Part shown: positions 8,995 through 17,732 of the stretch, one piece after another
Numbering within the stretch: the stretch's first letter is position 1
Layout of the letters: each line of letters starts with the position of its first letter
Assembly: GCF_010731695.1 (NCBI RefSeq)
Contig: NZ_AP022586.1
Location: forward strand, 3,720,001 to 3,784,000
Source of the DNA: Mycolicibacterium litorale
GTDB lineage: Bacteria; Actinomycetota; Actinomycetes; Mycobacteriales; Mycobacteriaceae
Length of the DNA stretch: 64,000 nucleotides
Direction: 5' to 3'
Program-made: the position numbers and the translations under genes
The notes under the pieces: model-generated
Told to the model about the DNA's origin: nothing
What the model saw: only the letters and a program-made list of their open reading frames with translations
Databases searched by the model: none

Positions 8995-9730
8995 CGGCAT
9001 CGTGAGCGCCCTGTCGGTTGCGCTTGCCCGGCAGAGGGAGTCACACGAAGACTGTCCGTTGTTCAACGATCCCTATGCGCAGGTGTTCATCGATGCCGCG
9101 CTGAACCGGGGCTGCGACCTTCCCACCGACGAGGCGTCGCAGCGAATCGACAGCATCGCGAACTACGCGTCCTCGCGCACGAAGTGGTTCGACGAATTCT
9201 TCATTGCCGCAGGCGCACACGGGATCGAGCAGATGGTGATCGTCGCCGCCGGGCTCGACGCGCGGGCGTGGCGGTTGCCGTGGGTCAACGGCACCACCGT
9301 CTACGAGATCGACCACCCCGGGGTGCTGAGTTTCAAGAACGACGCACTGCGCGAGCACGGTGACACTCCAGCGGTGTCCCGCTACGTACCTGTGGCCGCG
9401 GACCTGTTCGATGACTGGCCAGACGTCCTGCGCGACAACGGGTTCGACGTCACCGAGCCGACGGCGTGGGCCGTCGAGGGCCTCCTTCCATACCTCGCCG
9501 ACGGTCCGCACCTGCTGTTCGACCGCATCGACGAGCTGAGTGCGCCGGGCAGCCGGCTTGCAGTCGAGGCCGTCGGGACAGGCGTCGCCGACTGGCTGGC
9601 CGGGCGGGGGTGGCAGGTCACGACGATGGGCGCTCAAGAACTGCTGACCCGCTACGGGCGGTGCGGCGACCACGGCGGGGCAGACACCCAGGCGGACACC
9701 GTCTTTGTCGACGCCAAACGGGTGCGCTGA
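8981..9730 (+). CDS. Short SAM-dependent methyltransferase (TIGR00027-like)
   Basis: Class I S-adenosylmethionine-dependent methyltransferase of the leucine-carboxyl-methyltransferase-like family that is greatly expanded in mycobacteria. Visible landmarks are the substrate-side motif CPLFNDPYAQVF near residue 28, the SAM motif VIVAAGLDARAWRL near residue 86, and VYEIDHPGV near residue 106. At 249 residues it is shorter than the usual 290-310. It lacks the customary N-terminal stretch on completed SVGATA-type starts and has a shortened C-terminal part. The ATG lies 14 bases inside mrpG, so the two are probably co-translated. Substrate unknown for the whole family. Confidence 0.88.
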   Translation: MTTPDGIVSALSVALARQRESHEDCPLFNDPYAQVFIDAALNRGCDLPTDEASQRIDSIANYASSRTKWFDEFFIAAGAHGIEQMVIVAAGLDARAWRLPWVNGTTVYEIDHPGVLSFKNDALREHGDTPAVSRYVPVAADLFDDWPDVLRDNGFDVTEPTAWAVEGLLPYLADGPHLLFDRIDELSAPGSRLAVEAVGTGVADWLAGRGWQVTTMGAQELLTRYGRCGDHGGADTQADTVFVDAKRVR

Positions 9731-9737
9731 CGCTTCA

Positions 9738-9762
9738 TCCACAGCGGGGTTTTTGTCCACAG
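9738..9762 (+). promoter_or_regulatory. Direct repeat TCCACAG upstream of DUF222-HNH gene
   Basis: Two copies of TCCACAG (9738-9744 and 9756-9762) are separated by a G/T-rich spacer, 53 bases before the HNH gene. They resemble the 3' half of a DnaA box, but neither copy has the full TTATCCACA. A CAGAAT hexamer at 9802-9807 is a plausible -10, about 7 bases before the ATG. The role of the repeats is unknown. Confidence 0.35.
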
Positions 9763-9814
9763 GGTCGTTGTTTTGGCGTGGCTGGTGTCGGTCGGGCGTG
9801 CCAGAATCGAAAGC

Positions 9815-11455
9815 ATGTTCGATGGTTCGCTCCCCGAGATCGGTGACCTTGCCGCGCTCAGCGACGCCGAACTCATCACCGCCTCCGCCGGGTGGGGCCG
9901 CGTCGAATCCGCGGCCGCCGCCCGCAAGTTGGCCGCCATGGCCGAGGTGTTCCGCCGCCGCACCGGCCTCGACGACGCCCTCGACCGCAACCTGTGGTTC
10001 GTCGACCCCGAAACCAGCGTGGTCAGCGAACTGGCCGCCGCCCACAACATCACCGACTCCCTGGCCCTGTTCCAAACCCACCGCGCCGTCGCCCTGCGCG
10101 ACCGACTCCCCAAAGTCGCCGCACTGTTCGCCCGCGGACTCCTCAGCGACCTGCTGGTGCGCGCGGTCGTCTGCCGCACCACCCTGATCACCGACCCCGA
10201 CACGCTGGCCGCCGTCGACACCGCCCTAGCCGAGCAACTACTGTCCTGGGGCCCCACATCAGCCAAAAAGACCAAAGCCGCCATCGACGCGATCGTCGAG
10301 ACCCACGACCCCGCAGCGCTGCGCTGCACCACAACCGCCGACCGGGACCGCGACATCGAATTCGGCGACACCGCCGATGACGCCGGCTACATGACCCTCT
10401 GGGCCCGCATGTACGCCCCCGACGGCGTCGCATTCGAACAACGCGTCGAGGCCATGGCCCACACCGTCTGCCCCGACGACCCCCGCACCATGCGCGAACG
10501 CCGCAACGACGCCTTCGCCGCAGTCGCCACCGGCAACCCACTGCGCTGCGAATGCGACAACCCCCACTGCCCCACCGCCACCGCCGACCGCCCCACCCCC
10601 AACGTCATCATCCACCTCATCACCACCCACGACGCACTCGATGACGCGCGAAACGAGGGTGCCGCGGAAGAGCCGGCCCAGGCCGAACACGATGCGCGCG
10701 AGGAGAAACCGACGGCTTCTGCGCCCGAGGACAATCCCACCGCCGACGGCTACGCGGCCGAAGGCCAGCCGGTCGACGACCACACGAACCCGCACACCAC
10801 TAGTGACGCGTCAGAGGAACCCCCGGCCGACCCGCAGCCCGCCCCGAAGCCCACCCCCGCGCCGGCGTTCGTCATCGGCGGCGGGGTGCTCAGCCCGGTG
10901 GTGCTGCCCGCATTCCTCGACCGCGCGAAGATCCGCCAACTCCGCCACCCCGGCGACACCCCACCCGAACCCCACTACCGGCCCTCGATCGCGCTGCAGG
11001 ACTTCGTGCGCTGCCGCGACCTGACCTGCCGCTTCCCCGGCTGCGACAAACCCGCAACCCTCTGCGACATCGACCACACCGTGCCCTACCCCACCGGGCC
11101 CACGAGTGCGTCCAACCTCAAATGCCTGTGTCGAAAGCATCACTTGCTCAAGACATTCTGGACCGGCCAAACCGGTTGGCGCGACCAACAATTGCCCGAC
11201 GGTACCGTCATTTGGACCTCACCGAGCGGGCAGACCCACATCACCCACCCGGGTAGTGCGCTGCTGTTCCCGACCCTGTGCACCCCTACCGCAGCAGCCC
11301 GGAAAGGGAAGACCGCAGACGCCGCGAAGAACCGCGGCCTCATGATGCCCAAACGCCGCCGCACCCGCGCCCAAGACCGCCGCTACCGCATCGACGCCGA
11401 ACGCCGACTCAACGACGACTTCGTCGCCGAACGCACCAAACCACCCCCGTTCTGA
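9815..11455 (+). CDS. DUF222 / HNH endonuclease domain protein (13E12 family)
   Basis: Mycobacterial 13E12-repeat-type protein of 546 residues. The N-terminal DUF222 domain occupies about residues 1-260. A Pro/Glu/Asp-rich low-complexity linker spans about 275-350, and an HNH nuclease module lies near residues 404-448 (CRFPGCDKP, then CDIDHTVPY, then NLKCLCRKHHLLK), with the two Cys pairs and catalytic His of the zinc-containing HNH fold. The start chosen is the ATG at 9815, just after a CAGAAT -10-like box; the earlier in-frame GTG has no support. These genes occur in many copies in mycobacteria, sometimes near mobile DNA, and their biological role is not settled. It ends 10 bases before the convergent Lon-domain gene. 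Confidence 0.88.
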   Translation: MFDGSLPEIGDLAALSDAELITASAGWGRVESAAAARKLAAMAEVFRRRTGLDDALDRNLWFVDPETSVVSELAAAHNITDSLALFQTHRAVALRDRLPKVAALFARGLLSDLLVRAVVCRTTLITDPDTLAAVDTALAEQLLSWGPTSAKKTKAAIDAIVETHDPAALRCTTTADRDRDIEFGDTADDAGYMTLWARMYAPDGVAFEQRVEAMAHTVCPDDPRTMRERRNDAFAAVATGNPLRCECDNPHCPTATADRPTPNVIIHLITTHDALDDARNEGAAEEPAQAEHDAREEKPTASAPEDNPTADGYAAEGQPVDDHTNPHTTSDASEEPPADPQPAPKPTPAPAFVIGGGVLSPVVLPAFLDRAKIRQLRHPGDTPPEPHYRPSIALQDFVRCRDLTCRFPGCDKPATLCDIDHTVPYPTGPTSASNLKCLCRKHHLLKTFWTGQTGWRDQQLPDGTVIWTSPSGQTHITHPGSALLFPTLCTPTAAARKGKTADAAKNRGLMMPKRRRTRAQDRRYRIDAERRLNDDFVAERTKPPPF

Positions 11456-11465
11456 GCTGGGGCGG

Positions 11466-12095
11466 TCACTCCGACAGCTGGAACTCCACCATCGCCGCGA
11501 CGGTGTCGACGGCCTCACTCAACGCGGCCAACCGTGCCGCGACCGACGGCGCCGAAAGCACGGCGTACTTGTCCGCCTGGCCCATCGGCACCCGAGACGC
11601 CAAGCCGTACAGGCGTTTCACGACGTCCGGCTCCTCCGGGCCCAGAACCGACGAGCGTCCGCCGAACTCGGCGCCGCGCGCAGTGGCGATCCGCTCGTAC
11701 AGCGCGACGATGCGATCCTCCACATCAAAGACCGCTGCGGAATCGACACCGCCACTTGGGTCGTCCGCCCACACCTCGATGTCGGCCCGCGGATACGGGG
11801 CGTCGTCCAGCCACCCTCTCACCCGGATCCGTTCGCCCATCACACATCTGAGCCGAAACCGGTCGACCCCGAGGTCCGCGTAATCCACGATGCGTGCCAG
11901 CGCGCCCACGTTGCTGCGGCGATCACCGCCGCCGACCTCACGTCCCGCCTCGATCAGCACCACACCGAACGCCGGATCTGTCATCGCAAGGCAGTCCTGC
12001 ACCAGCGCGACATACCGCGGCTCGAAGATCCGCAGGGGCAGCTCCTCGCCGGGCAGCATCGCCACCTCGAGCGGGAACATCGGCGTCACGGTCAC
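11466..12095 (-). CDS. Lon N-terminal substrate-binding domain protein
   Basis: Stand-alone LON substrate-binding (PUA-like) domain protein of 209 residues without ATPase or protease domains, matching my recollection of Rv0434. The opening MFPLEVAMLPGEELPLRIFEPRY is the domain's first strand-loop signature, and FGVVLIEAG near residue 60 continues it. The GTG at 12095 is favoured because a good promoter places the transcription start at or next to that codon, giving a leaderless message; an in-frame GTG at 12089 follows GAGG with better spacing and remains possible. Its substrate is unknown. It is the last gene of a minus-strand run from 15304. Confidence 0.85.
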   Translation of the reverse strand: MTVTPMFPLEVAMLPGEELPLRIFEPRYVALVQDCLAMTDPAFGVVLIEAGREVGGGDRRSNVGALARIVDYADLGVDRFRLRCVMGERIRVRGWLDDAPYPRADIEVWADDPSGGVDSAAVFDVEDRIVALYERIATARGAEFGGRSSVLGPEEPDVVKRLYGLASRVPMGQADKYAVLSAPSVAARLAALSEAVDTVAAMVEFQLSE

Positions 12096-12131
12096 ACCCT
12101 CAATATGGACCCGCCCCGCAACGATGGTCAA
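12095..12131 (-). promoter_or_regulatory. Promoter of the Lon-domain gene
   Basis: On the minus strand TTGACC (12126-12131) and CATATT (12102-12107) are separated by 18 bases, a good match to a SigA-type -35/-10 pair. The expected start point falls on or beside the GTG at 12095, which suggests a leaderless transcript, common in mycobacteria. Prediction from sequence only. Confidence 0.45.
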
Positions 12132-12244
12132 TCCAAACCGTCTTGACGTTGGTGAACTCGTGCACCCCGACGTGCGACAGCGGTGAGCTGCTGACCGGTA
12201 CGGCGGCCGAATCCTTCGCCGCCACACACGGTCTCGCGATCACC

Positions 12245-12652
12245 TCAGTTGAATCCGCCTCCGACGACGGCGTCCTTGACGAGCGTGGCCGGGTCGGCGA
12301 ACGTGCACATCGCGTTGGCCATCGTGATCCACAGTTCCGGGTTGAGGGCGACGAGTTCGTTCTGTTCGCCGATCGCCTCGATCACCTGACGCTGGGTGGC
12401 CTCGTCCATGTCGACGTATTCGCCGCACGTGGTGTCGGCCAGGCCGGCGGGCGGCGCACCGGGCGGCCGCGGTCCGGGTGTCGTGGGGTCGGGCACCCGC
12501 GCCCGCGTCGTCGGCGAGGGGCTGGTCGCGGTGGTGGTCAAGCCGGTCTGGTCGGGGTCGGCCATCGGCGTCCCCGTGGTGACATTGCTACAGCCCGCGA
12601 CCGTGAGCGCGGCGACCGCACAGCCCGCCAGCACCCAACGCCGCATCGTCAT
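12245..12652 (-). CDS. DUF732-like lipoprotein
   Basis: Small exported protein of 135 residues. A lipoprotein signal peptide ends in the lipobox TVAGC, with the modified Cys at about residue 21. A Thr/Pro-rich linker follows, then a compact C-terminal domain with two Cys (TCGEYVDMD and NAMCTFAD) resembling the mycobacterial DUF732 domain. ATG codons at 12652 and 12646 are both possible starts. It lies 9 bases after the ybdK stop on the same strand and is probably co-transcribed. Function is unknown; it should sit on the outer face of the plasma membrane. Confidence 0.8.
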   Translation of the reverse strand: MTMRRWVLAGCAVAALTVAGCSNVTTGTPMADPDQTGLTTTATSPSPTTRARVPDPTTPGPRPPGAPPAGLADTTCGEYVDMDEATQRQVIEAIGEQNELVALNPELWITMANAMCTFADPATLVKDAVVGGGFN

Positions 12653-12661
12653 CAGCTCAGC

Positions 12662-13792
12662 CTATAGCTCCAGTTCGGCGACAAGGGCGTCAACGACAGC
12701 ACGGAGATCACCGTCGTGCTCCTCCGCGACGCGGCGCTGCCGCTGGTATCCGGCGCCGCTGCGGTAGATGTCGGCGACCCCGGCGAGTTCGTCGGCGCAG
12801 CCCAGAGACGTCGCCACCGGCTGCAGCCTGGTCAGCAGGTCGTCGAGGTCCTCGGTGACCAACCGCTCGTTGCTGTCGGCGTCGAGGATGATCTCGGCGT
12901 CGAGGCCGTAGCGCGCGGCGCGCCACTTGTTCTCCTGCACATGCCAGGGCGGCATGACGGGCAGCTGCTCACCCGCATCGAGCCTGCGGTCGAGGTCGAC
13001 GACCAGGCAGTGGGTGAGCGCGACCAGTGCGCCCAGTTCGGCGATGTTGGAGACTCCGTCGAAGACCCGGATCTCCACGGTCCCCAGATGCGGCGAGGGC
13101 CGGATATCCCACCGGATCTCGTTCATGTGGTCGATGATCCCGGTCTTCTTCTGATCGTGGACGAACCGTTCGAACTCCGGCCACGACTGGAACTGGAACG
13201 GCAGACCTGCGGTCGGCAGCTGCTGGAACATCATCGCCCGGTTGCTGGCGTATCCGGTGTCCGCGCCGTCCCAGTACGGCGAAGACGCCGACAGCGCCAG
13301 CAGGTGCGGATACTGGTTGAGCAGCGACGAGATGATCGGCATGACCTTGTGCGCCGAGGAGACCCCGACGTGCACGTGCACACCCCAGATCAGCATCTGC
13401 CTGCCCCACCACTGTGTCCGCTTGATCAGCTCCGCATAGCGCGGCGCGTCGGTGAGCTGCTGCGCCGACCACTTGGCGAACGGATGGGTGCCCGCGCAGA
13501 ACAGTTCCATCCCGCGCTCCCGCACGATGCGCCGCACGGTCTGCAGGGTGTTGCGCAGATCGGCCATCGCCTCACCGGAGTTCTCGCAGATCCCGGTGAC
13601 GACCTCGACGGTGTTGCGCAGCAACTCCTTGTGCACGTGCGGGGTCTCGCCGATCTCGGCGATGACGGTGGCCGCCTCGTTGCTCAGGTCGCGGGTGTGG
13701 GCGTCGACGAGCGCGAACTCCCACTCCACGCCGACGGTGGGCCGGGGTGACCCGGCGAAGTCGATACGACTACTGGGCGGGACGGATAACAC
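12662..13792 (-). CDS. ybdK: YbdK-type glutamate-cysteine ligase family carboxylate-amine ligase
   Basis: ATP-dependent carboxylate-amine ligase of the GCS2/YbdK family, 376 residues, equivalent to what I recall as Rv0433. Landmarks include [10 protein letters not shown] near residue 20 (nucleotide and metal-binding Glu residues), [16 protein letters not shown] near 55, and [11 protein letters not shown] near 132. These enzymes have weak gamma-glutamylcysteine ligase activity; mycobacteria make mycothiol rather than glutathione, so the physiological product is uncertain. The GTG at 13792 is chosen to match the family length; it overlaps the 3' end of sodC by 23 bases, which indicates coupling. 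Confidence 0.88.
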   Translation of the reverse strand: MLSVPPSSRIDFAGSPRPTVGVEWEFALVDAHTRDLSNEAATVIAEIGETPHVHKELLRNTVEVVTGICENSGEAMADLRNTLQTVRRIVRERGMELFCAGTHPFAKWSAQQLTDAPRYAELIKRTQWWGRQMLIWGVHVHVGVSSAHKVMPIISSLLNQYPHLLALSASSPYWDGADTGYASNRAMMFQQLPTAGLPFQFQSWPEFERFVHDQKKTGIIDHMNEIRWDIRPSPHLGTVEIRVFDGVSNIAELGALVALTHCLVVDLDRRLDAGEQLPVMPPWHVQENKWRAARYGLDAEIILDADSNERLVTEDLDDLLTRLQPVATSLGCADELAGVADIYRSGAGYQRQRRVAEEHDGDLRAVVDALVAELEL

Positions 13793-14495
13793 CGCACGCC
13801 ACCCGCCCACCGGCGTCGCCGGTGGCCATGGTCGCCTGATCCGGCCCCGGGGTCCCGTTGACCTGGTTGTAGCGCTCCGGCGGAATGTTCGCGAAGTTGT
13901 CGGCCCGCTCGTGGATGATGATCGCGGTGCCCTCGCCCGAGGTCAGATCCTCGGCGGTGAAGGCATCGGTGGTCGTCACGACCATGGCCGAACCGTCCTC
14001 GCGGACCTGCAGCGAGGTGAGGTCGCCGCTGGCCGGGTGCCCGGTGTTGCCCTCGGCCTGGAAGTGCCCGCCCGCCGAGTTGAAGTTGCCCGGTGCACCG
14101 CCGCCCGGCGCCACCGAGTTCGGCTCACACTTGCCGACCTGGTGGACGTGCATCCCGTGGAATCCCGGCTCCAGCTGGCCGGTGGCGACGGTCTGGACGG
14201 TGACGGTGGCGAAGCCGCCGCTGAAGTCGAACTCGGCCTTGGCGATGGTGGTGCCGTCCGGGCTCCGCAGATCCGCGAACAGCTTCTGGCCACCCTCGGC
14301 CTGTCCCTCGGCGCCGCCGCCGTGGCCCCCGCCTTCGCCCGGCGCTGCCGTCGGGGACGGGGACCCCGTCCACACCGGCGGCGTGGTGCCCGGCTCGCTC
14401 GACACCGGCTCATTGGGGGTGCAGGCACTCAGCGCGAGCGCGGGAACGGCGAACATGGCGGCGACGGCGGCGGATGTGAGACCGGGCTTGAGCAT
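13770..14495 (-). CDS. sodC: Cu,Zn superoxide dismutase lipoprotein
   Basis: Extracytoplasmic Cu,Zn superoxide dismutase that removes superoxide at the cell envelope; corresponds to Rv0432. A lipoprotein signal peptide ends in LSAC (about residue 25), followed by a Pro/Ser/Gly-rich linker. The dismutase domain carries the copper-binding HGMHVHQ motif, the zinc-site His residues in [27 protein letters not shown], and a disulphide pair including the Cys of GKCEPN and GGRVACGVI near the C-terminus. The length of 241 residues is usual for mycobacteria. The ATG at 14495 is preferred over an in-frame TTG at 14501. It lies 10 bases after virR and overlaps ybdK. Confidence 0.93.
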   Translation of the reverse strand: MLKPGLTSAAVAAMFAVPALALSACTPNEPVSSEPGTTPPVWTGSPSPTAAPGEGGGHGGGAEGQAEGGQKLFADLRSPDGTTIAKAEFDFSGGFATVTVQTVATGQLEPGFHGMHVHQVGKCEPNSVAPGGGAPGNFNSAGGHFQAEGNTGHPASGDLTSLQVREDGSAMVVTTTDAFTAEDLTSGEGTAIIIHERADNFANIPPERYNQVNGTPGPDQATMATGDAGGRVACGVIRPAQ

Positions 14496-14505
14496 GGTCA
14501 AGAGC

Positions 14506-14967
14506 CTAACCGGTGACCGCCACGATGATGCCTGGTGGTTGTTCGGACAGCGAGGGCACGCGCGGTTCGACCGGCGCCTCGAGGAGTCGGCCCACCTCTT
14601 CGGCGGCCTTCTGCTCCCCGGGTCCCTCGCCGAAGTACACCGTCGTCGCGGTGACGTCCTCGAGTGTCAGGTTGCCGGTCTCGGCGACGTTCCAGCCGTC
14701 GTCGCGCAGCCGGGTCGCCACCCCCTCGGCGGCGCCCGCGACATCGGAGATGTTGAACACCCGAACCTCGGGCCGGGCCGCATCGGCCGCCGGCGACGGT
14801 TCGGGTGACGGGGTGGCCGTCGTGGTGGCCACGGTGGTCTCGTCGGAGGCCGAATCGGTGTCCGACCCCAGCGCCTGGAACCCCACCAACAGGAAGACGA
14901 TGCCGAGGAAGAGCAGCACCATCACGATGGCGCGCAGAGGCAGTCCGGAGGATTCTCGCTGGTTCAT
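14506..14967 (-). CDS. virR: VirR-like LytR_C domain membrane protein
   Basis: Single-pass membrane protein of 153 residues, matching my memory of Rv0431 (VirR), which in M. tuberculosis affects membrane-vesicle release and works with LytR-CpsA-Psr cell-wall ligases. A short cytoplasmic start is followed by one hydrophobic helix (about residues 11-33), a Thr/Ser/Pro/Asp-rich linker, and a LytR_C domain from about residue 64 ([17 protein letters not shown]) to the C-terminus. The ATG at 14967 gives the conserved [12 protein letters not shown] opening. It lies between the DUF3263 gene and sodC with short gaps, so one transcript is likely. Confidence 0.87.
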   Translation of the reverse strand: MNQRESSGLPLRAIVMVLLFLGIVFLLVGFQALGSDTDSASDETTVATTTATPSPEPSPAADAARPEVRVFNISDVAGAAEGVATRLRDDGWNVAETGNLTLEDVTATTVYFGEGPGEQKAAEEVGRLLEAPVEPRVPSLSEQPPGIIVAVTG

Positions 14968-14995
14968 CACGCCCCACTGTAGCCAGCGGGTGCGA

Positions 14996-15304
14996 TCAGG
15001 TGACCTCGAAGCCCAACCGGCGCGCCGCCCGCGCCTTCTGCCTGCTGGCACGCAGCCGGCGGAGGCGTTTGACCAGCATCGGATCCGCCGCGAGCGCCTC
15101 CGGCCGGTCGACGAGAGCGTTGAGGACCTGGTAGTAGCGGGTCGCCGACATCGAGAACAGCTCTTTGATGGCGTCTTCTTTGCTGCCGGCGTACTTCCAC
15201 CACTGGCGCTCGAACGCCAAGATGTCGAATTCGCGCCTGGTGAGTCCTGCAGGCAGATCAGAGTCGTCGCCGGATTGCTCAGTCTGCGCCATGGCGCCGT
15301 CCAT
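14996..15304 (-). CDS. DUF3263 protein
   Basis: Small conserved actinobacterial protein of 102 residues (DUF3263; Rv0430 in my recollection). The conserved block runs from [20 protein letters not shown] to a [14 protein letters not shown] helix that looks like a helix-turn-helix recognition element, and the C-terminus is strongly basic ([17 protein letters not shown]). It could bind DNA, but this is inference. The ATG at 15304 is chosen because the conserved part begins shortly afterwards; the frame is open to 15364 without recognisable sequence. It heads the minus-strand run and is divergent from def. Confidence 0.85.
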   Translation of the reverse strand: MDGAMAQTEQSGDDSDLPAGLTRREFDILAFERQWWKYAGSKEDAIKELFSMSATRYYQVLNALVDRPEALAADPMLVKRLRRLRASRQKARAARRLGFEVT

Positions 15305-15441
15305 ATTGCTCCTCGGACCCTCCGACACTTGAAATGACATCCATGTGTTTCGGCGCTCATTCAATCACGGCGGCGAGAGTTGAGGCGTCACCGATGCGGG
15401 CGAGTCGGCTCACTTCGACCGCTCGCCCTAAGCTGCACCCC

Positions 15442-16035
15442 GTGGCTGTCGTTCCGATTCGCATCGTGGGAGATCCCGTCCTGCACACCGCAACCACCCC
15501 GATCCCCGTCGGGGAGGACGGTTCACTGCCCGCCGACCTGGCCGATCTCATCCGCGATCTCTACGAGACGATGGATGCCGCCAACGGTGTCGGCTTGGCC
15601 GCCAACCAGATCGGCGTCGCCAAACGGGTGTTCGTCTACGACTGCCCCGATTCGCGCGGCCGCGCGGGCCGCCGCCGCGGCGTCGTGGTCAACCCGGTGC
15701 TCGAGACCTCCGAGATCCCGGAAACCATGCCCGACCCGGACGACGACGAGGAGGGCTGCCTGTCCGTGCCCGGCGAGCAGTTCCCCACCGGGCGCGCCGA
15801 CTGGGCACGGGTGACCGGCCTCGACGCGGACGGCACACCCATCACCGTCGAGGGCACCGGACTTTTCGCGCGGATGCTGCAGCACGAGACCGGGCACCTC
15901 GACGGATTCCTCTACCTCGACCGGCTGATCGGCCGGCACGCGCGCGCGGCCAAACGCACGGTGAAGCACAACGGCTGGGGCGTGCCCGGATTGAGCTGGA
16001 CACCTGGTGAAGACCCCGATCCGTTCGGCCACTGA
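15442..16035 (+). CDS. def: Peptide deformylase
   Basis: Removes the N-formyl group from nascent proteins in the cytoplasm. All three family motifs are present: [10 protein letters not shown] (about residues 50-59), EGCLSVPG with the metal-binding Cys (about 104-111) and QHETGH with the two metal-binding His and the catalytic Glu (about 147-152). The length, 197 residues, equals the M. tuberculosis enzyme (Rv0429c). The GTG at 15442 is preceded by a TAAGCT box about 8 bases upstream, consistent with a short or absent leader. A GNAT gene begins 5 bases after the stop. Confidence 0.95.
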   Translation: MAVVPIRIVGDPVLHTATTPIPVGEDGSLPADLADLIRDLYETMDAANGVGLAANQIGVAKRVFVYDCPDSRGRAGRRRGVVVNPVLETSEIPETMPDPDDDEEGCLSVPGEQFPTGRADWARVTGLDADGTPITVEGTGLFARMLQHETGHLDGFLYLDRLIGRHARAAKRTVKHNGWGVPGLSWTPGEDPDPFGH

Positions 16036-16040
16036 GCATC

Positions 16041-16928
16041 GTGGCCGACCTGCCCCGGCCCGGTACGCGGGTGAGCCTGCGCTACCGGCTCCCAGCCGGT
16101 TCGGTCCCCCCGCTCAACGACGTGGTCGGCCACCTGCTGGACCGAGATCCCGTGCGGGTGCGCACGAAGACCGGTGAGACCGTCGAGATCTCACCGGCCG
16201 ACGTGGTGTCGGTCCGCACACTGACCGACGTCCCGGTGAAGGCCTCTCAGATCCGCGCGGTCGAACACGCCGCGGCGCTGGGGTGGCCGGGGCTGCACCG
16301 GGAGTGGCTCGGCGGCTGGCTGCTGCGCGCATCCGACGGATACACCCACCGTGGCAATTCGGCTGTGCCGCTTGACATCAACGCGAGCACGGCGACGGTG
16401 CCCGCGATCCGCGACTGGTACGCGCGGCGCGGTCTGACACCCTGGCTCGCCGTCCCTGACCGGCTGGTGCGGATGCCGCAGAGCGACATCCACCTGGAGA
16501 GCATCGTGATGGTCCGCACGTTGCCCGCCGAGGGGGCGCCGGAGGTGACGCTCACCGCGGAGCCGGACGGGGCCTGGCTCGCCGTCTACGAACGGGAGGT
16601 TCCCGTCGAGGTGTTGACGGCCGTCGTCGACGGGCAGGTGGCGTTCGGCCGTATCGACGACGCCGCGGTCGGCCGTGGCGCCGTCACACCGGCCCACGAC
16701 GGCACCCGGTGGGTGGGTCTGTCGGCCGTGCGGGTCGCCGAGGACCGGCGCCGCCGCGGCCACGCCCGCGCCGTGTGTGCCGCCCTGCTGGCCTGGGGTG
16801 CGCGCAGCGGTGCGACAAACGCCTACGCGCAGGTCCTGGCCGACAACGCCGGTGCCATCGCGCTCTACGAGTCGATGGGTTTCACCGCGCAGCACCGGGA
16901 GCGCTACGTGGACGCTTCTAAGCTGTAG
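16041..16928 (+). CDS. GNAT family N-acetyltransferase with SH3-like N-terminus
   Basis: Cytoplasmic acetyltransferase of 295 residues, equivalent to Rv0428c in my recollection. The first 60 residues form a small beta-rich domain (opening LPRPGTRVSLRYRLPAG). The GNAT fold occupies the C-terminal half, with the acetyl-CoA loop RVAEDRRRRGHARAVCAALL near residues 230-250 and the typical final DNAGAIALYESMGF. The acceptor is unknown. It lies between def and xthA with gaps of 5 and 3 bases, so the three genes likely form one transcript. GTG start. Confidence 0.88.
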   Translation: MADLPRPGTRVSLRYRLPAGSVPPLNDVVGHLLDRDPVRVRTKTGETVEISPADVVSVRTLTDVPVKASQIRAVEHAAALGWPGLHREWLGGWLLRASDGYTHRGNSAVPLDINASTATVPAIRDWYARRGLTPWLAVPDRLVRMPQSDIHLESIVMVRTLPAEGAPEVTLTAEPDGAWLAVYEREVPVEVLTAVVDGQVAFGRIDDAAVGRGAVTPAHDGTRWVGLSAVRVAEDRRRRGHARAVCAALLAWGARSGATNAYAQVLADNAGAIALYESMGFTAQHRERYVDASKL

Positions 16929-16931
16929 CGC

Positions 16932-17732
16932 ATGCGGCTGGCCACCTGGAACGTCAACTCCATACGCGCCCGGGTGGACCGGGTCACCGACTGGCTGCAG
17001 CGCGCCGACATCGACGTGCTGGCCATGCAGGAGACGAAATGCTCCGACCAGCAGTTCCCCACCATGCCGTTCGCGGCGCTGGGCTACGACGTCGTGCACT
17101 GCGGGTTCAACCAGTGGAACGGCGTCGCGATCGCCTCGCGGGTGGGCATCGACGACGCGCAGGTCGGGTTCGACGGCCAGCCCACCTGGGGTGACACCGA
17201 TGTCGAAGCGGCCGCGGAGGCCCGCGCGCTCGGCGCGACGTGCGCGGGCGTGCGGGTGTGGAGCCTCTACGTGCCCAACGGCCGCTTCGTCGGGTCACCG
17301 CATTACGCCTACAAACTGGAATGGCTTGCCGCGCTGCGCGAAACCGCGCAGCGGTGGGTGACCGACGACCCCGCACTACCCATCGCGATGGTCGGCGACT
17401 GGAACATCGCCCCGACCGACGACGACGTGTGGAGTGTCGAGGCCTACCGCGACAGCACCCACGTCACACCGCCGGAGCGCGACGCGTTCCGCGCGATCGT
17501 CAACGCCGGTTACGCCGACGTGGTGCGGCCGTTCACGCCGGGCCCGGGTGTCTACACGTACTGGGACTACACCCGGCTGGCGTTCCAGAAGCGTCGCGGT
17601 ATGCGCATCGACTTCATCCTCGGTTCGCCTGCGTTCGCCGACCGGGTGACCCACGCCGAGATCGACCGTGAGGAGCGAAAGGGCAAGGGCGCCAGCGATC
17701 ACGCTCCGGTGGTCGTCGATCTCAGCGACTGA
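16932..17732 (+). CDS. xthA: Exodeoxyribonuclease III / AP endonuclease
   Basis: Metal-dependent exonuclease III and apurinic/apyrimidinic endonuclease for base-excision repair, 266 residues (Rv0427c equivalent). Active-site landmarks are WNVNSIRAR at the N-terminus, the metal-binding Glu in MQETKC (residue 34), VPNG with the preceding Tyr, the catalytic Asp and Asn in VGDWNIAPTDDD (about residues 155-166), RIDFIL, and the final SDHAPVVVDL with the catalytic Asp-His pair. The 3' end overlaps the convergent regulator gene by 11 bases. Confidence 0.95.
   Translation: MRLATWNVNSIRARVDRVTDWLQRADIDVLAMQETKCSDQQFPTMPFAALGYDVVHCGFNQWNGVAIASRVGIDDAQVGFDGQPTWGDTDVEAAAEARALGATCAGVRVWSLYVPNGRFVGSPHYAYKLEWLAALRETAQRWVTDDPALPIAMVGDWNIAPTDDDVWSVEAYRDSTHVTPPERDAFRAIVNAGYADVVRPFTPGPGVYTYWDYTRLAFQKRRGMRIDFILGSPAFADRVTHAEIDREERKGKGASDHAPVVVDLSD

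Noticed and set aside
9738..9762. Replication origin or DnaA box cluster
   Set aside because: Only two half-matching motifs, no dnaA or dnaN nearby and no A+T-rich unwinding region.
14506..15360. One 284-residue protein including virR
   Set aside because: The upstream part overlaps the conserved DUF3263 gene in another frame and shows no similarity; the conserved VirR start is the ATG at 14967.
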